Shown one piece after another: positions 40,407-50,182 of a DNA stretch of 64,000 nt (its first letter is position 1; each line of letters starts with the position of its first letter). A model generated the notes under the pieces. The model did no database searches, had not been told where the DNA came from, and was given only the letters and a program-made list of their open reading frames with translations. This DNA comes from Mycobacterium sp. 4858 (GTDB lineage: Bacteria; Actinomycetota; Actinomycetes; Mycobacteriales; Mycobacteriaceae), in contig NZ_LT968775.1 of NCBI RefSeq assembly GCF_900240975.1, forward strand, positions 1,770,603 through 1,834,602, read 5' to 3'. Position numbers and translations under genes: made by a program.

Positions 40407-41954
40407 TTACCGCGGCGCTTGTGGTGAGGACTCCGTCATCAGCTCGGATGCAGGCGAGGAGGTGCTGACACCAGCATTCGGCGGGCCCTCCTCGGCGGGA
40501 TCTTGGTCACTGCTATCTGAGTGAGCCGGTCTCCGCGCGTAGGAAACGACGATCACCGCGCAGGCGAGCAACCAAAGGAGCGGCGCCAGACCTTCCGTAG
40601 TTAATACCGTTGGCGTGGTGCCGATAACTCCCCTGGCTCCCAGTTGCCCGAAGATCGGTATCGGGTTCATCTGGCCGGGCACGCCGACCTGAGCGATGCT
40701 GAGCGCCGCGGCCAGACTTACGCAGACGCCGACGGCGCGACGGCGGCCGTCGCGGGACGCGAGGCGATCGAATATCCCGGCACCAGGGGGCCCCTCAGGG
40801 TCTCGGACGACTAACGCGGCAACGGGTAAGACGAATACGACGTAGTAGAACATGGTTAGCCCGGGGGAAAGCGCGGCGCCGGCCAACAGCACGATGCCCA
40901 CCATGACAGGCGGGATGCGCCGCCCTAGAGCCAGCACGGCGACGACAATAACGGCTAGGATGGCATATCCGATCAGCGATCGCGGGCCCGCGAGGAAGCC
41001 GTCCGGTATGCGACCCGATTGGGCGGCCTTGGCCATATCTGGGAACAGGAGGAGGGCTCTGCCGAAGGACACATTCCGCAAGTCAATGAGCCCCGGGAAA
41101 TAATTGCTGATGTAGGACATGTTGTGGATCGACTGCGTGATTGTCTCCGGAAAGTCCCGCGGCCACAGCAAATACGCGCCGAAGTTAGAGATTGCGACCC
41201 CGCCGATAGCGAATCCACCCAGCCGCCACTGCCGGGCCGCGAAGAGCGCCACAGCGAAGATGGCGAACTGTGGTTTCACCAGCGCGGCCAAGACCACCAT
41301 GACTGCAACGAGACTCCACCGCCGTTGGCGCAGCGCGACCAAGAAGACCAGCGCGATCGGTACCGCGAATCCCACCGAGTTGCCGCGATCGACTACCGCC
41401 CACGCCGGGATGGCCGCGGCGCCAAGCGCCACGAAAACCACCACTCGCTCTAGACCACGTGTCCCCCGGGCCGCCCACACCGCCGGAGAACAGACGGCAA
41501 CCGTCAGTGCGAGGAGATAACCGATCAACCCCAGTAGGGGGGCGCCCAACCACTTCGCGGGAAGCCCGAACAATAGATGCGGGAGCATCGCAGCTGCCGG
41601 GTAGGTAGAGCCCATCGGCTGATAGTTATTCCACGGTAGCAAAAGCGGGGAAGGCGCCCATGGGTTGGGCCGCAACCCGTCTTCCACCACGGTTGGGTAG
41701 TCGCTGAAGCAGTGCCGACCGATATTCATACCCCAATTGAGCCAGCAGTCCTGGGGCACCCAGAGGAGAGAGGAAAGGACGTCGACCGAGAGGCACTGGG
41801 TGAGGAAGTAGCCTGTCGCCAACGAAAGCGCCGACGCGAGCAGGATGGTGCTGAGCATGAGGGTGCGCTCGGACTGCCGGGTGACCGGCAAGAGCCGCCG
41901 TTGGATTGCGGTCACCGGACCGCTTAGCACTTCGAGGCGTCGATTCATCTTCAT
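40407..41954 (-). CDS. polytopic membrane glycosyltransferase-like protein (GT87/DUF2029 type)
   Basis: About 515 residues with around ten membrane helices (TLMLSTILLASALSLATGYF, PLLGLIGYLLALTVAVCSPA, VPIALVFLVALRQRRWSLVAVMVVLAALVKPQFAIFAVALF and others). The pattern of an N-terminal extracytoplasmic loop, then VDRGNSVGFAVPIALVFL and a LVKPQ motif, is that of GT87 polyprenyl-phosphate-sugar-dependent mannosyl/arabinosyltransferases. Likely transfers a lipid-linked sugar outside the membrane. Start at 41954 (KMNRRLEVLSG follows) is a choice; the frame is open to 42008. The C-terminal 40 residues are hydrophilic (SDSSDQDPAEEGPP). Divergent from the 1070-residue gene. Confidence 0.75.
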   Translation of the reverse strand: MKMNRRLEVLSGPVTAIQRRLLPVTRQSERTLMLSTILLASALSLATGYFLTQCLSVDVLSSLLWVPQDCWLNWGMNIGRHCFSDYPTVVEDGLRPNPWAPSPLLLPWNNYQPMGSTYPAAAMLPHLLFGLPAKWLGAPLLGLIGYLLALTVAVCSPAVWAARGTRGLERVVVFVALGAAAIPAWAVVDRGNSVGFAVPIALVFLVALRQRRWSLVAVMVVLAALVKPQFAIFAVALFAARQWRLGGFAIGGVAISNFGAYLLWPRDFPETITQSIHNMSYISNYFPGLIDLRNVSFGRALLLFPDMAKAAQSGRIPDGFLAGPRSLIGYAILAVIVVAVLALGRRIPPVMVGIVLLAGAALSPGLTMFYYVVFVLPVAALVVRDPEGPPGAGIFDRLASRDGRRRAVGVCVSLAAALSIAQVGVPGQMNPIPIFGQLGARGVIGTTPTVLTTEGLAPLLWLLACAVIVVSYARRPAHSDSSDQDPAEEGPPNAGVSTSSPASELMTESSPQAPR

Positions 41955-42176
41955 CCTCCCCGGCTCTGCGCCAAACGGTAGCAGGAGCAGGAGCAGGAAG
42001 AACGTCAAACACGAGCGACATGCTTCGGATTAGGGCGGCGTCTCGGCCCCAGTTGCGGAAAACTTGCGAAATTCGGGTCGCGTAGACGGCATTGGGTTAG
42101 ACTGCCGGGCGGCTGGGCCCGGCATCCGCACGGATGGCCGCGCGCCCTTCTGGTCGACTCGGACGGATGGGGACCG

Positions 42177-45100
42177 ATGGATGAGGTGCGCCAGGTCGAT
42201 ACCGACTCGGAGTCGGAGTCGGAGCTCTCGACACTACCCCGACCCGATGCGCCCCAAGACAGCGGGCGAGACCTGGAGCCGCCGCCGAGCCGGCGGTTCG
42301 CGCTGAGAGGTGGATGGCGGTCAGCGGCACGCTTCTTGATCGCGGTCGCCGTTTCAGCGGTTCTCTGTGTGATGCTCGGCCTGTTTGCGGCGCCAAGCCT
42401 TACTGGGCCGACGGATATCGTCGGTTATCCGACGTTTGCGAACTTCAACCTAGAGCCTCAGTTCTGGGACTACAGGCTGCTTGTGTACGGGTTCCCATTG
42501 TTCGCGATCGTCGGATACGTGCTAATGGCGCGGTTCGGCCCGCTGCGGACGCACAACCCGCGACCCGCTAAGCAAACCATCGAGTTAGTCGACCCTGCGC
42601 CCGCGGCGTCATCCATGCGGGACGGGGCGTCGTGGGGCACCCTGACACGAATCCTGCTGCCGGCCGCAGTGGTCGTCGTCGCCTGCAGTGCCCGCACCGG
42701 ACACATCGATCTGCTCGCCGTTGGCGTGGGCGTAGCGTACATGGCGCTGGTCGCCGTCGTCGCCGACGTGTCGGCGCGCCGCACCGATGGGCAACGCTGG
42801 CGGGCCCTGTCGGCGGTCAACGGCGTGGGGGGCGCCGTCGCCGCCGTACTGAGCCTGTGGTTCGTTTCGGCCCACACCGTTGTGCAGACCGCCACCGGTA
42901 CGCGGTCGTGGCCGTGGCTGGTCTGGTGGCTGCCCATCCTCGGCATAATCGCGATTGGGTGGTGGACGGCGCGCCAGCTCCGCGCCGGGCGCGCGGCGAA
43001 CGACGTCGAGCTGACGCTGCTGACGGTCGTCGTGGGGGCGATCGCCCTGTTCCTGGCGATATCGGTTCTCCCCGAACCGACCACACATTTCCAAGGATTC
43101 GACGGTGCCCTGGATATGGGCGGCGCGAGCCTACTCGCCCGCGGTTACTTCCCCTGGCGCGACCTCCTCTTCGTGCACGGCCTGTTCCCCGACGTGCTTA
43201 CCGGAAACCTCGGCCGAGCGATTTTCGGAGACAGCATTTGGGGCATCTCCGCCGTCCACACGGTGATCTTGGTTCCGCTGTTCTGGGTTAGCCTCTATTT
43301 CTTCGCCGTTTGGGTCAGTCGCCGTGACCCGTGGTTCCTCGCCATGACGTTTCTATTTCTCACCAGCCTCGTGCGGCCGCTGCTGGACTCTTTGGGGTTC
43401 GAGCGTTTCATCGGCGTGCCGGTCGCACTAATCGTGCTCGGTGAGACGCTGCGCCGGCGCAGCGCCACGTGGACGGTGGGGTTAACGCTGCTGGTGTTTG
43501 TAGAGGAGATCCTCGTCCCGGAGACGATCTTCGTCGCCGGTCCGATCCTGGCCTGTGTGGTCGCGGCCGATCTCCTCCACCGCCGGCCGGAGTGGAATCT
43601 GTGGACCAATTTGCGCCTCACCCGCTGGTGCGTCGGCACCGGACTCGTCGCGACGGCCGTATGGGCCGCGTTCCTGGCGGCTTTTGGGGCGCTGCGCGCG
43701 TTCATCGACTACTACGTTGTGATGGGGCCCGGGCACAGCTTGGCGGGCGCTGTCCCGGTGCTTATGAATTTAACCGAGTTCGCAATGGTCGCGATCAACT
43801 TGGTGTGCGTGCTGCTCACAGTTTGGGCAGTCGCGATCAAGATCGCGAGGCGGGCCGACTGGCAGGCGCGCGACTGGGTGGCTGTGGCGGCGGCTGCGTT
43901 CGTGGCGCTATACCTGGAGAAGGCGATCGCGCGCTTCGACGCCGCCCACGTTTGGCAGGCGTTCATAGCCAGTCTGCCGCTTGTGGTGTTGTGGTCCTGG
44001 CGTCTTTTCGACGGGCTGGGCGGACTTCTCGCCGCCTGGTGGCGCAGGGGCGACACCAGACTGATGCGGCTCGCCCAGCCGGTCACCGCCGTTCTCGTCC
44101 CCGCGGTTGCGCTCGGCCTCGTCTTCGCCGGACCGCTCCGTAAGGCGGCCGGGCAGCATTACCTGACAGGCGCCACCGACCCGAGCTTCGGCCGGCTGGG
44201 CTACGCGGCCCCAGGAGCGATCGACACCGACCTGCTGCGGGATCTCGACACCTCGATCCGCGCATACGCCGGCGAGGACGGGCCGGTATTCGACATGACC
44301 AACAGCCTTGGCTACCTTTACTTCCTGCTGGGCCGCGAGCCGGGCACCCGGTTCATTCATATAGTCACGGCCATCCCTGAGTACGCGCAACGGCTGCTCA
44401 TCAACGAGTTGAAGGCCGTGCGACCGCCCGTTGTCATCTACGACGCCACTTCGATTGGTTTGTCGGCCTGGGACGGCATTACAAACAATGTGCGCCACTA
44501 CGACGTGAGCGCCTACGTCCTACGCGGCTGGACCCCGGTACTGCGTACCCACGGGATTCTGGTCATGGCCCGCAACGACCTCGCCGTCTCTAGTCCGGTT
44601 CCCAGGCTGACCACGCCGCCGCAAACCACCGACCTCTACTTCATCGGCCCGTCTTGCCGGTGGGGGGCGACCCCGAACTACCTGCCGGTCCCCGGCAGCA
44701 CGCGGGCCACGACGCTCCCGATACGCTCGACGATCCCGCGGACGGTCGTGAACTACTCCGGATGGGCAGTCGACCCGGCCACCAACCGTCCGGCCACCAG
44801 GGTTTTGATTGCCGACGGCGACCGGGTCCTGGGCACAGTGACGCCTTCGATAAACCGCCCGGACGTGGCCCAGTACCTGCACCTGCCCACGTCTGAGAGC
44901 GGCTTCCAGTACAACGCCTTGTTCGATACCGCGGTCCACCCGTCGGCCTATCTGATCGGCGCCGACGGGCTGGCCCACCCGGTCGGCGGGTCACCGCCCA
45001 ACTCTGTTGCCGAACTACGCCTACCTGACGGTAGGCAGGTCAGAGTCGTGCCGACCATCGGCGGCAACCTCGAGGTCCACAGCGCGGACACCTTGGCAGG

Positions 45101-45389
45101 CGAGATCCGACTCCCCAATGGCATGAGCCTACGTGACTACGATCTCGCGATGTTCTCATCGACCGGCGGGCTCGGGGGGAGCAACGTGGGGTTGACCGAT
45201 CAGCCCGATACTCCCAACCACGAGATCTTGGCGAGCTGGCTTGATCAGACCGGACCGCGGCTGACGTTGCGGGTTGGCAGTTGCCCGCAGTGGTACGGCT
45301 ACGATTCGTCAAAGCCGCTCTACGTAATCCAGGGTGGTGGTCCGCCGGTAACCTCGGTAACGCTGTCTGCGATGCGGAGTTCGGGCTAG
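42177..45389 (+). CDS. large polytopic membrane protein, GT-C-like, with extracytoplasmic C-terminal domain
   Basis: 1070 residues. A charged cytoplasmic start with a SESESE tract is followed by about a dozen hydrophobic segments up to about residue 655. The rest is largely soluble and hydrophilic (about 400 residues), beginning with GRLGYAAPGAID. A loop LARGYFPWRDLLFVHGLFPD between helices resembles the acidic luminal loops of GT-C glycosyltransferases. I do not recognise the family. Next to GtrA-like and GtrB-like genes, the plausible role is transfer of a decaprenyl-phosphate-linked sugar outside the membrane, with the C-terminal domain binding glycan (inference). Confidence 0.75.
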   Translation: MDEVRQVDTDSESESELSTLPRPDAPQDSGRDLEPPPSRRFALRGGWRSAARFLIAVAVSAVLCVMLGLFAAPSLTGPTDIVGYPTFANFNLEPQFWDYRLLVYGFPLFAIVGYVLMARFGPLRTHNPRPAKQTIELVDPAPAASSMRDGASWGTLTRILLPAAVVVVACSARTGHIDLLAVGVGVAYMALVAVVADVSARRTDGQRWRALSAVNGVGGAVAAVLSLWFVSAHTVVQTATGTRSWPWLVWWLPILGIIAIGWWTARQLRAGRAANDVELTLLTVVVGAIALFLAISVLPEPTTHFQGFDGALDMGGASLLARGYFPWRDLLFVHGLFPDVLTGNLGRAIFGDSIWGISAVHTVILVPLFWVSLYFFAVWVSRRDPWFLAMTFLFLTSLVRPLLDSLGFERFIGVPVALIVLGETLRRRSATWTVGLTLLVFVEEILVPETIFVAGPILACVVAADLLHRRPEWNLWTNLRLTRWCVGTGLVATAVWAAFLAAFGALRAFIDYYVVMGPGHSLAGAVPVLMNLTEFAMVAINLVCVLLTVWAVAIKIARRADWQARDWVAVAAAAFVALYLEKAIARFDAAHVWQAFIASLPLVVLWSWRLFDGLGGLLAAWWRRGDTRLMRLAQPVTAVLVPAVALGLVFAGPLRKAAGQHYLTGATDPSFGRLGYAAPGAIDTDLLRDLDTSIRAYAGEDGPVFDMTNSLGYLYFLLGREPGTRFIHIVTAIPEYAQRLLINELKAVRPPVVIYDATSIGLSAWDGITNNVRHYDVSAYVLRGWTPVLRTHGILVMARNDLAVSSPVPRLTTPPQTTDLYFIGPSCRWGATPNYLPVPGSTRATTLPIRSTIPRTVVNYSGWAVDPATNRPATRVLIADGDRVLGTVTPSINRPDVAQYLHLPTSESGFQYNALFDTAVHPSAYLIGADGLAHPVGGSPPNSVAELRLPDGRQVRVVPTIGGNLEVHSADTLAGEIRLPNGMSLRDYDLAMFSSTGGLGGSNVGLTDQPDTPNHEILASWLDQTGPRLTLRVGSCPQWYGYDSSKPLYVIQGGGPPVTSVTLSAMRSSG

Positions 45390-45652
45390 CCCTGCGTACG
45401 GACCAATGCAAGACAACCGCAGGATCTCGCCGACGACGCCATCGACTACACGTCAGGCCGCGTCCGGTTGGGTCGCTGACCATAACCACCCATTGGACCG
45501 GGGCCCGGTCAGCGCAGCACCCGATGACTCAACCACCGTAAAGAACGCGGCAGCAACAACTCCTACTGCTGATCACTTGGCAGATTACGGCCACCCGGGA
45601 ACCGCCCTCCGACGGCTATATCAAGCGCACTTGCGGCGGCATCGCTCCTGAC

Positions 45653-46174
45653 CTAGCCCTCGTTCTCAGGTGGCTCGACCAAATCAGATCGGATTTGCCC
45701 GATGACCTCGTGGGAATGTTCGGTGTCGTACGCGAGCTTGAAGAGCCACCGATCCAGGATCAGGAAGCGGCCGACCCAGACGACGCCGAAGCCCAGCAGC
45801 TGGGCGAAAAACACTGCAGCACCACGAAACAGCCTTGTCTGATCGGCCACCGCGCTCTCGACGAAGTAGGTGAACAACGTGGCCAGCGAGACTCCTAAGA
45901 TCATGACAACCGAGAACGCGATCACCTTGTTGCGCAGGTTCTCGCGAGACGTGAGCCGCCAGACAAAGCGCTTGTTGGCAAAGAAAGCCGGGATTACGAG
46001 GATGGCGGCTGCCAGCAGCGAGGCGGTGGTGTAGTCGTCGAGCCAAAGCCCCAAGACCTGGATGAGGCCCTGGCCGAGTGGAACAAAGGCCACCGACACG
46101 CCAGCGTAGCGCAGCTTTTTGCGCGCCTCCTCTGTGCGCGCGTATGCGATGAAGCCCGACGACGAGACGGCCAT
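45653..46174 (-). CDS. GtrA-family membrane protein (putative lipid-linked sugar flippase)
   Basis: A 173-residue protein with four membrane helices (about 25-45, 52-70, 87-107, 122-142) and the GtrA-type signature of small residues and FFANKRFVWRLTSRENL after helix 2. GtrA proteins accompany GT2 enzymes that load sugars on polyprenyl phosphate and are thought to flip them. Convergent with the 1070-residue gene and divergent from the GT2 gene at 46724, which fits a GtrA/GtrB/GT-C set. The exact substrate is unknown. Confidence 0.85.
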   Translation of the reverse strand: MAVSSSGFIAYARTEEARKKLRYAGVSVAFVPLGQGLIQVLGLWLDDYTTASLLAAAILVIPAFFANKRFVWRLTSRENLRNKVIAFSVVMILGVSLATLFTYFVESAVADQTRLFRGAAVFFAQLLGFGVVWVGRFLILDRWLFKLAYDTEHSHEVIGQIRSDLVEPPENEG

Positions 46175-46723
46175 TACCAGTCAAGATACCCGGTAATCCG
46201 TTGCTCTGGGCCTGAACTAGCCCAATCTCGAAGCCGTGCAACGATGAGTACCTCCTGGCTGCGGCAGTGATGCTCGAAAGCGCTTCGTCGCAGCAGCCGT
46301 TCCTCGGGTGCTGTGAGGACCTCTCCGCAGGCCCCGCCCATATCTGGTTTGGGCGCAGTTGGCGCTGTCGCGGTCCGGTTATCGAGTGAGCCGTAACCAC
46401 AAATAGAAACGCGACCTAGGGCAGAACGACCGCCGGATGGGCAAGTGCCCAGGGTGGTCTTGCAACGTAACAGCAAGGTCGTGCTCACCAATCAGTTCCT
46501 TCCGCGAGGAGACGACGGATTCGGTGATTTCTCCTCCTGCTGCGGAAGACCCTTATACAGTTGTTTGCGGCCGCGAACCTGCCACAGACATGGGTTGATG
46601 CATGAGCCGGAACGCATCGCTGCGACACCTTGCGCCGCTCGTTCGGCGGGAGGATCGCACCTACTACCCCATAACTGTCGTGCCGGCCAGCGCCCGAAAA
46701 GTCAAATCATCTCAGGGGGCGTG
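46175..46723. promoter_or_regulatory. divergent intergenic region between gtrA-like gene and heptose operon
   Basis: 549 bases. An upstream in-frame extension of the GT2 gene to 46445 exists but its translation is Cys/Arg-rich and unlike the family, so I treat it as non-coding. The region must hold the promoter of the nine-gene operon and probably that of the gtrA-like gene. A strong AGGGGG site sits at 46714-46719. Confidence 0.55.
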
Positions 46724-47986
46724 ATGAACATGACACGAGTCGCCGATGCGTCTGCCGTCCAGAGTGAGGCGCCGACGGGGCCGGACGTGCAGCTGCTACT
46801 CCCCAAAGACGACGTCGAGGGCCCGGAGCTGACGATTCTCATTCCCGCGATGAACGAAGAGCTGACGGTCGGTGACTTTGTTGCCTGGTGTCACGAGGGC
46901 ATTCGGGAAGCCGGGGTCGTGGGCGAGATCCTCATCGTTGATAGCTCCACCGACCGCACGGCGGAGATGGCGCTCGCCGGCGGTGCCCGCGTCCTGCGCA
47001 CCCCGAAGCGCGGACTCGGTAGGGCGTACATCGACGCCCTACCGTATATACGCGGTCGCTACGTCGTCATGGGCGACGCCGACTGCACGTATGACTTCCG
47101 CAAGGTCGGCCTGTTTGTCGAGGCGATGCGGGACGGTAACGAGTTCGCGATGGGCTCCCGATGGCGGGGATCAATCGAGCCTGGGGCAATGCCGAGGCTC
47201 CACCAGTACTTCGGTACCCCGATCACAACCTGGGCTCTGAACGTCCTTTTCGGCAGCCGATTCAGTGATATCCACTGCGGCATGCGCGGCATCACCCGTG
47301 ACGCGCTGCTGCGCATGGGGTTGGAGTCACAGTCGTGGGAGTACGCCTCGGAAATGGTGCTGAAGTCGGTTCGGATGGGGTTGAAGACCGTCGAGGTGCC
47401 GGTCAACTTCCTCAAGGACCGTGACGGGCGACTGTCCCACCACAAGCGCTCCGGATGGTTTTCCCCGTTCCACGCCGCCTGGATCAATCTGCGCGCCATG
47501 TTTGTCCACGGCGCCGAGTTCTTTCTCTTCAAGCCCGGCTTCGTAATGCTCGTGCTGGGCTTGTTATTGACCCTGCCGTTGAGCTTCGGACCGATCACGA
47601 TTGGCCCAGTCACGCTCAGTCTATACGCCATGTTCGTCGGAACGGCGCTGTCAGTGATCGGGCTGCAAAGTATCTATTTCGGTTGCCTTGCCCACGTCTT
47701 CCTCGACTACACCGATCGGAACCGGGAACGATTGCGACGCCTATTCGACTACACGAAAGTGGTTCTCGTGAGCGCCGTGCTATTCATGGTCGGGTTTGCG
47801 CTGGATGTTGGGCTCGTCGTGCACTATGTAAATAACTCTTTCCGCCTTCCCAATCCACAGGCGACAATCAACCACCTTGCGATCACCGGTCTACTGTTCA
47901 TGGCGTTGGGATTCTCGACCTTCTGTTTCACACTCCTGCTGCATGCCACTCGGGTGCGCTATGGAGCGCGCGATGACAAATCGTGA
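46724..47986 (+). CDS. GT2 polyprenyl-phosphate glycosyltransferase (GtrB/DPM1-like) with C-terminal helices
   Basis: About 420 residues. Catalytic GT-A domain: LTILIPAMNEELTVGDFV, IVDSSTDRTAEMA, RAYIDALPYIRGRYVVMGDADCTYDF and MGSRWRGS. The C-terminal third has four membrane helices (FVMLVLGLLLTLPLSFG, LYAMFVGTALSVIGLQ, VVLVSAVLFMVGFALDVGLV, ITGLLFMALGFSTFCFTLLL). This build is typical of enzymes that load a sugar on polyprenyl phosphate. Start at 46724 follows AGGGGG; ATG at 46730 and GTG at 46721 are alternatives. First gene of the operon; overlaps the next gene by 14 bases. Confidence 0.85.
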   Translation: MNMTRVADASAVQSEAPTGPDVQLLLPKDDVEGPELTILIPAMNEELTVGDFVAWCHEGIREAGVVGEILIVDSSTDRTAEMALAGGARVLRTPKRGLGRAYIDALPYIRGRYVVMGDADCTYDFRKVGLFVEAMRDGNEFAMGSRWRGSIEPGAMPRLHQYFGTPITTWALNVLFGSRFSDIHCGMRGITRDALLRMGLESQSWEYASEMVLKSVRMGLKTVEVPVNFLKDRDGRLSHHKRSGWFSPFHAAWINLRAMFVHGAEFFLFKPGFVMLVLGLLLTLPLSFGPITIGPVTLSLYAMFVGTALSVIGLQSIYFGCLAHVFLDYTDRNRERLRRLFDYTKVVLVSAVLFMVGFALDVGLVVHYVNNSFRLPNPQATINHLAITGLLFMALGFSTFCFTLLLHATRVRYGARDDKS

Positions 47987-48602
47987 TACCCGCGCCACGT
48001 CGTTCGGGGAGGCCAGAAAACCGACGCTGATGGACCGCGCTGGGGTGTGGCTGTCGCAGCACCAGATCCATCGCACGGTGGGCAGTCTTACCGACAAGGA
48101 CGTTGCTGATATTGGCTGCGGGTACCAGGCCACAACCATGCGTCGTTACCTCGACACTGTGGACAGCGCGTTGCTGGTCGACCTCAGCCTCGCCGACGAT
48201 CTGAAGGTCCACCCGCAGGTCACCGCGATCGAAGGTGAGCTCCCCGGTGTGCTGACCGGGCTGCCCACCCGCTCGCTTGATGTGATCCTGTGTATGGCGG
48301 TGCTCGAGCATCTCTGGGAACCGGACTTGACGCTGTTGGAGTTCCGCCGACTGCTGCGTCCCGGCGGCGTTTGCGCCATCAACGTTCCGTCCTGGGCCGG
48401 CAAACCAGTTCTGGAGGTATTGGCCTTCAAGCTCGGCTGGTCCCCTGCCGACGAGATGGACGACCACAAGATGTACTACAACCCGCGGGACCTCTGGCCG
48501 CTATTGGTCCGTGCCGGCTTCCGGCCCAGCCACATCCGCGTGTTCAAGCACAAGTTCCGCTTCGCCACATTCGCGGTCTGTCGTGCTGAGGAGGAGTCCT
48601 AA
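47973..48602 (+). CDS. class I SAM-dependent methyltransferase
   Basis: A 209-residue protein with methyltransferase motif I VADIGCGYQATTMRRYL, acidic motif ALLVDLSLADDL, and VILCMAVLEHLWEPDLTLLEFRRLLRPGG typical of UbiE/type 11 enzymes. Start at 47973 is preceded by GGAG six bases upstream; an in-frame ATG at 47961 is possible. It overlaps the preceding GT2 gene and is three bases from gmhA, so it belongs to the operon. A sugar or lipid-linked sugar methyltransferase is likely. The acceptor is unknown. Confidence 0.8.
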   Translation: MTNRDTRATSFGEARKPTLMDRAGVWLSQHQIHRTVGSLTDKDVADIGCGYQATTMRRYLDTVDSALLVDLSLADDLKVHPQVTAIEGELPGVLTGLPTRSLDVILCMAVLEHLWEPDLTLLEFRRLLRPGGVCAINVPSWAGKPVLEVLAFKLGWSPADEMDDHKMYYNPRDLWPLLVRAGFRPSHIRVFKHKFRFATFAVCRAEEES

Positions 48603-48605
48603 ACC

Positions 48606-49202
48606 GTGACTTTCAGCAAAGAATTTCTCAGTGAATCGGTATCAGTGATCGACGCCATTGATACCGATCGCATCGAGCATGTAGCGCACGGGCTCGCCGC
48701 CCTGCGGGAACGCGGAGGCAGACTGTTCATCATCGGCGTGGGCGGATCCGCTGGGCATGCGTCCCACGCGGTCAACGATTTCCGCAAGATCTGCAACCTC
48801 GAGGCCTATACGCCTACCGACAACGTCTCCGAGTTGACCGCGCGCGTCAACGACGAGGGCTGGGATACCACCTTCGCTGAATGGCTGCGCGGATCGCGTC
48901 TTTCCGCAAAGGACGCGCTGCTGGTCTTCTCGGTCGGTGGCGGCGACGAGACCAAAGGCGTTTCCGCGAACATCGTGGCTGCGCTGCGGTTGGCCACCGA
49001 GCGGGACACGCCGATTTTCGGCATCGTCGGCCGTGACGGCGGCACCACCGCGAAGCTCGCCACCGCCGCCGTCATCATTCCCCCGCTCTTCGCCGACCAC
49101 GTCACCCCGCACACCGAGGGACTGTGCGCGGTCGTCTGGCATCTCCTGGTTACCCACCCGGCACTGGCCAAGGTGGCGACCCGCTGGGAGTCGCTGAAGT
49201 GA
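48606..49202 (+). CDS. gmhA: GmhA-like sedoheptulose 7-phosphate isomerase (SIS domain)
   Basis: A 198-residue SIS-domain protein. IIGVGGSAGHASHAVNDF (residues 42-59) corresponds to the GNGGS phosphate loop of GmhA. VNDEGWDTTFAEWL and the C-terminal VTPHTEGLCAVVWHLL match the isomerase family, the latter in the region of the metal-binding His. Expected reaction: sedoheptulose 7-phosphate to D-glycero-D-manno-heptose 7-phosphate. GTG start. Its stop overlaps the GTG of the next gene (GTGA). The downstream gmhB, hddA and hddC make the heptose assignment much stronger than the SIS domain alone. Confidence 0.85.
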   Translation: MTFSKEFLSESVSVIDAIDTDRIEHVAHGLAALRERGGRLFIIGVGGSAGHASHAVNDFRKICNLEAYTPTDNVSELTARVNDEGWDTTFAEWLRGSRLSAKDALLVFSVGGGDETKGVSANIVAALRLATERDTPIFGIVGRDGGTTAKLATAAVIIPPLFADHVTPHTEGLCAVVWHLLVTHPALAKVATRWESLK

Positions 49203-50182
49203 CCGCGGCGCTGCGCCGCTTCGCCGTCGTCGGCGGCGCCGGCTTTATCGGCGGTCACTTCGTGGAGCACCTGCTACGCATGGGGGCCGACCAAGTGACG
49301 GTCTACGACAACTTCTCCTCGGGACGCCGATGGCACCTCGCCGATGTCATCGACGACCCGCGACTACGGATCGAGGTCGGCGAAGTTGGCGACTTGGAGC
49401 ACCTTGTTCAGACCGTGGCAGGACACGACACCGTGATCCACCTGGCCTCCAACCCGGATATCGCTGCCGCCGCGACCAACCCCGCCATCGACTTTGAGCA
49501 AGGCACACTGCTCACGCACCACGTGGCCGAGGCAGCTCGACGGTGTGGCGTCGAGCTTGTCCTCTACGCCTCGGGAAGCGGGGTCTACGGTGACCTCGGC
49601 GAGGTCGAGGCACCCGAGGACCACGGTCCAATGCTTCCCACCTCCACCTACGGTGCGAGCAAGCTGGCGGGAGAAGCACTGCTCTGCTCGTACGCGGCTA
49701 TGTTCGATGTCTCGGCCCGGTGCTACCGCTTCGGCAATGTCGTCGGACCGCGCCAAACCCACGGCGTTGGCTATGACTTCATCCGCCGCCTGCTTGCCGA
49801 CCCGAGCCACCTGCAGATCCTCGGCGACGGGCGGCAGAGCAAGTCGTATGTACACGTCGACGACGTCATCGCTGCAGTCATGACTGGTGCGAGAGCGGTA
49901 GAGGCGCCCTACGCCGTTTTCAATGTCGCCACCGAGGACTACATAACAGTCACCGAGATTGCCGAGTTGGCAGTCGAGGTGGTCGGCCTGCCGCCCGGGC
50001 GCACGATTCTTGAGTATACCGGCGGAGCGCGTGGCTGGAAGGGCGATGTTCCGATCGTGCGCCTCAACTCCCAGCGGATCCGGTCGCTCGGCTGGAAGAA
50101 CGAGCGATCCTGCCAAGAGGCCTTAAGTGATTCGATGATGGCGATGCTTGTCGACGCGAGGGCCGGGAGGTTCGACGCATGA
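49199..50182 (+). CDS. NAD-dependent sugar-nucleotide epimerase/dehydratase
   Basis: A 327-residue extended short-chain dehydrogenase. NAD motif FAVVGGAGFIGGHFVEHLL, VIHLASNPDIA, YASGSGVYGDLGEVE, the catalytic tyrosine-lysine STYGASKLAGEALL and RFGNVVGPRQTHGV. Closest in appearance to UDP-glucose 4-epimerase-like enzymes. Start is the GTG overlapping the gmhA stop. Its stop overlaps the gmhB ATG. Position between gmhA and gmhB suggests it acts on the heptose nucleotide, for example as 4- or 6-epimerase; that is inference. Confidence 0.82.
   Translation: MTAALRRFAVVGGAGFIGGHFVEHLLRMGADQVTVYDNFSSGRRWHLADVIDDPRLRIEVGEVGDLEHLVQTVAGHDTVIHLASNPDIAAAATNPAIDFEQGTLLTHHVAEAARRCGVELVLYASGSGVYGDLGEVEAPEDHGPMLPTSTYGASKLAGEALLCSYAAMFDVSARCYRFGNVVGPRQTHGVGYDFIRRLLADPSHLQILGDGRQSKSYVHVDDVIAAVMTGARAVEAPYAVFNVATEDYITVTEIAELAVEVVGLPPGRTILEYTGGARGWKGDVPIVRLNSQRIRSLGWKNERSCQEALSDSMMAMLVDARAGRFDA

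Noticed and set aside
46445..46723. N-terminal extension of the GT2 gene
   Set aside because: Cys/Arg-rich sequence unlike the family and upstream of the AGGGGG ribosome site.
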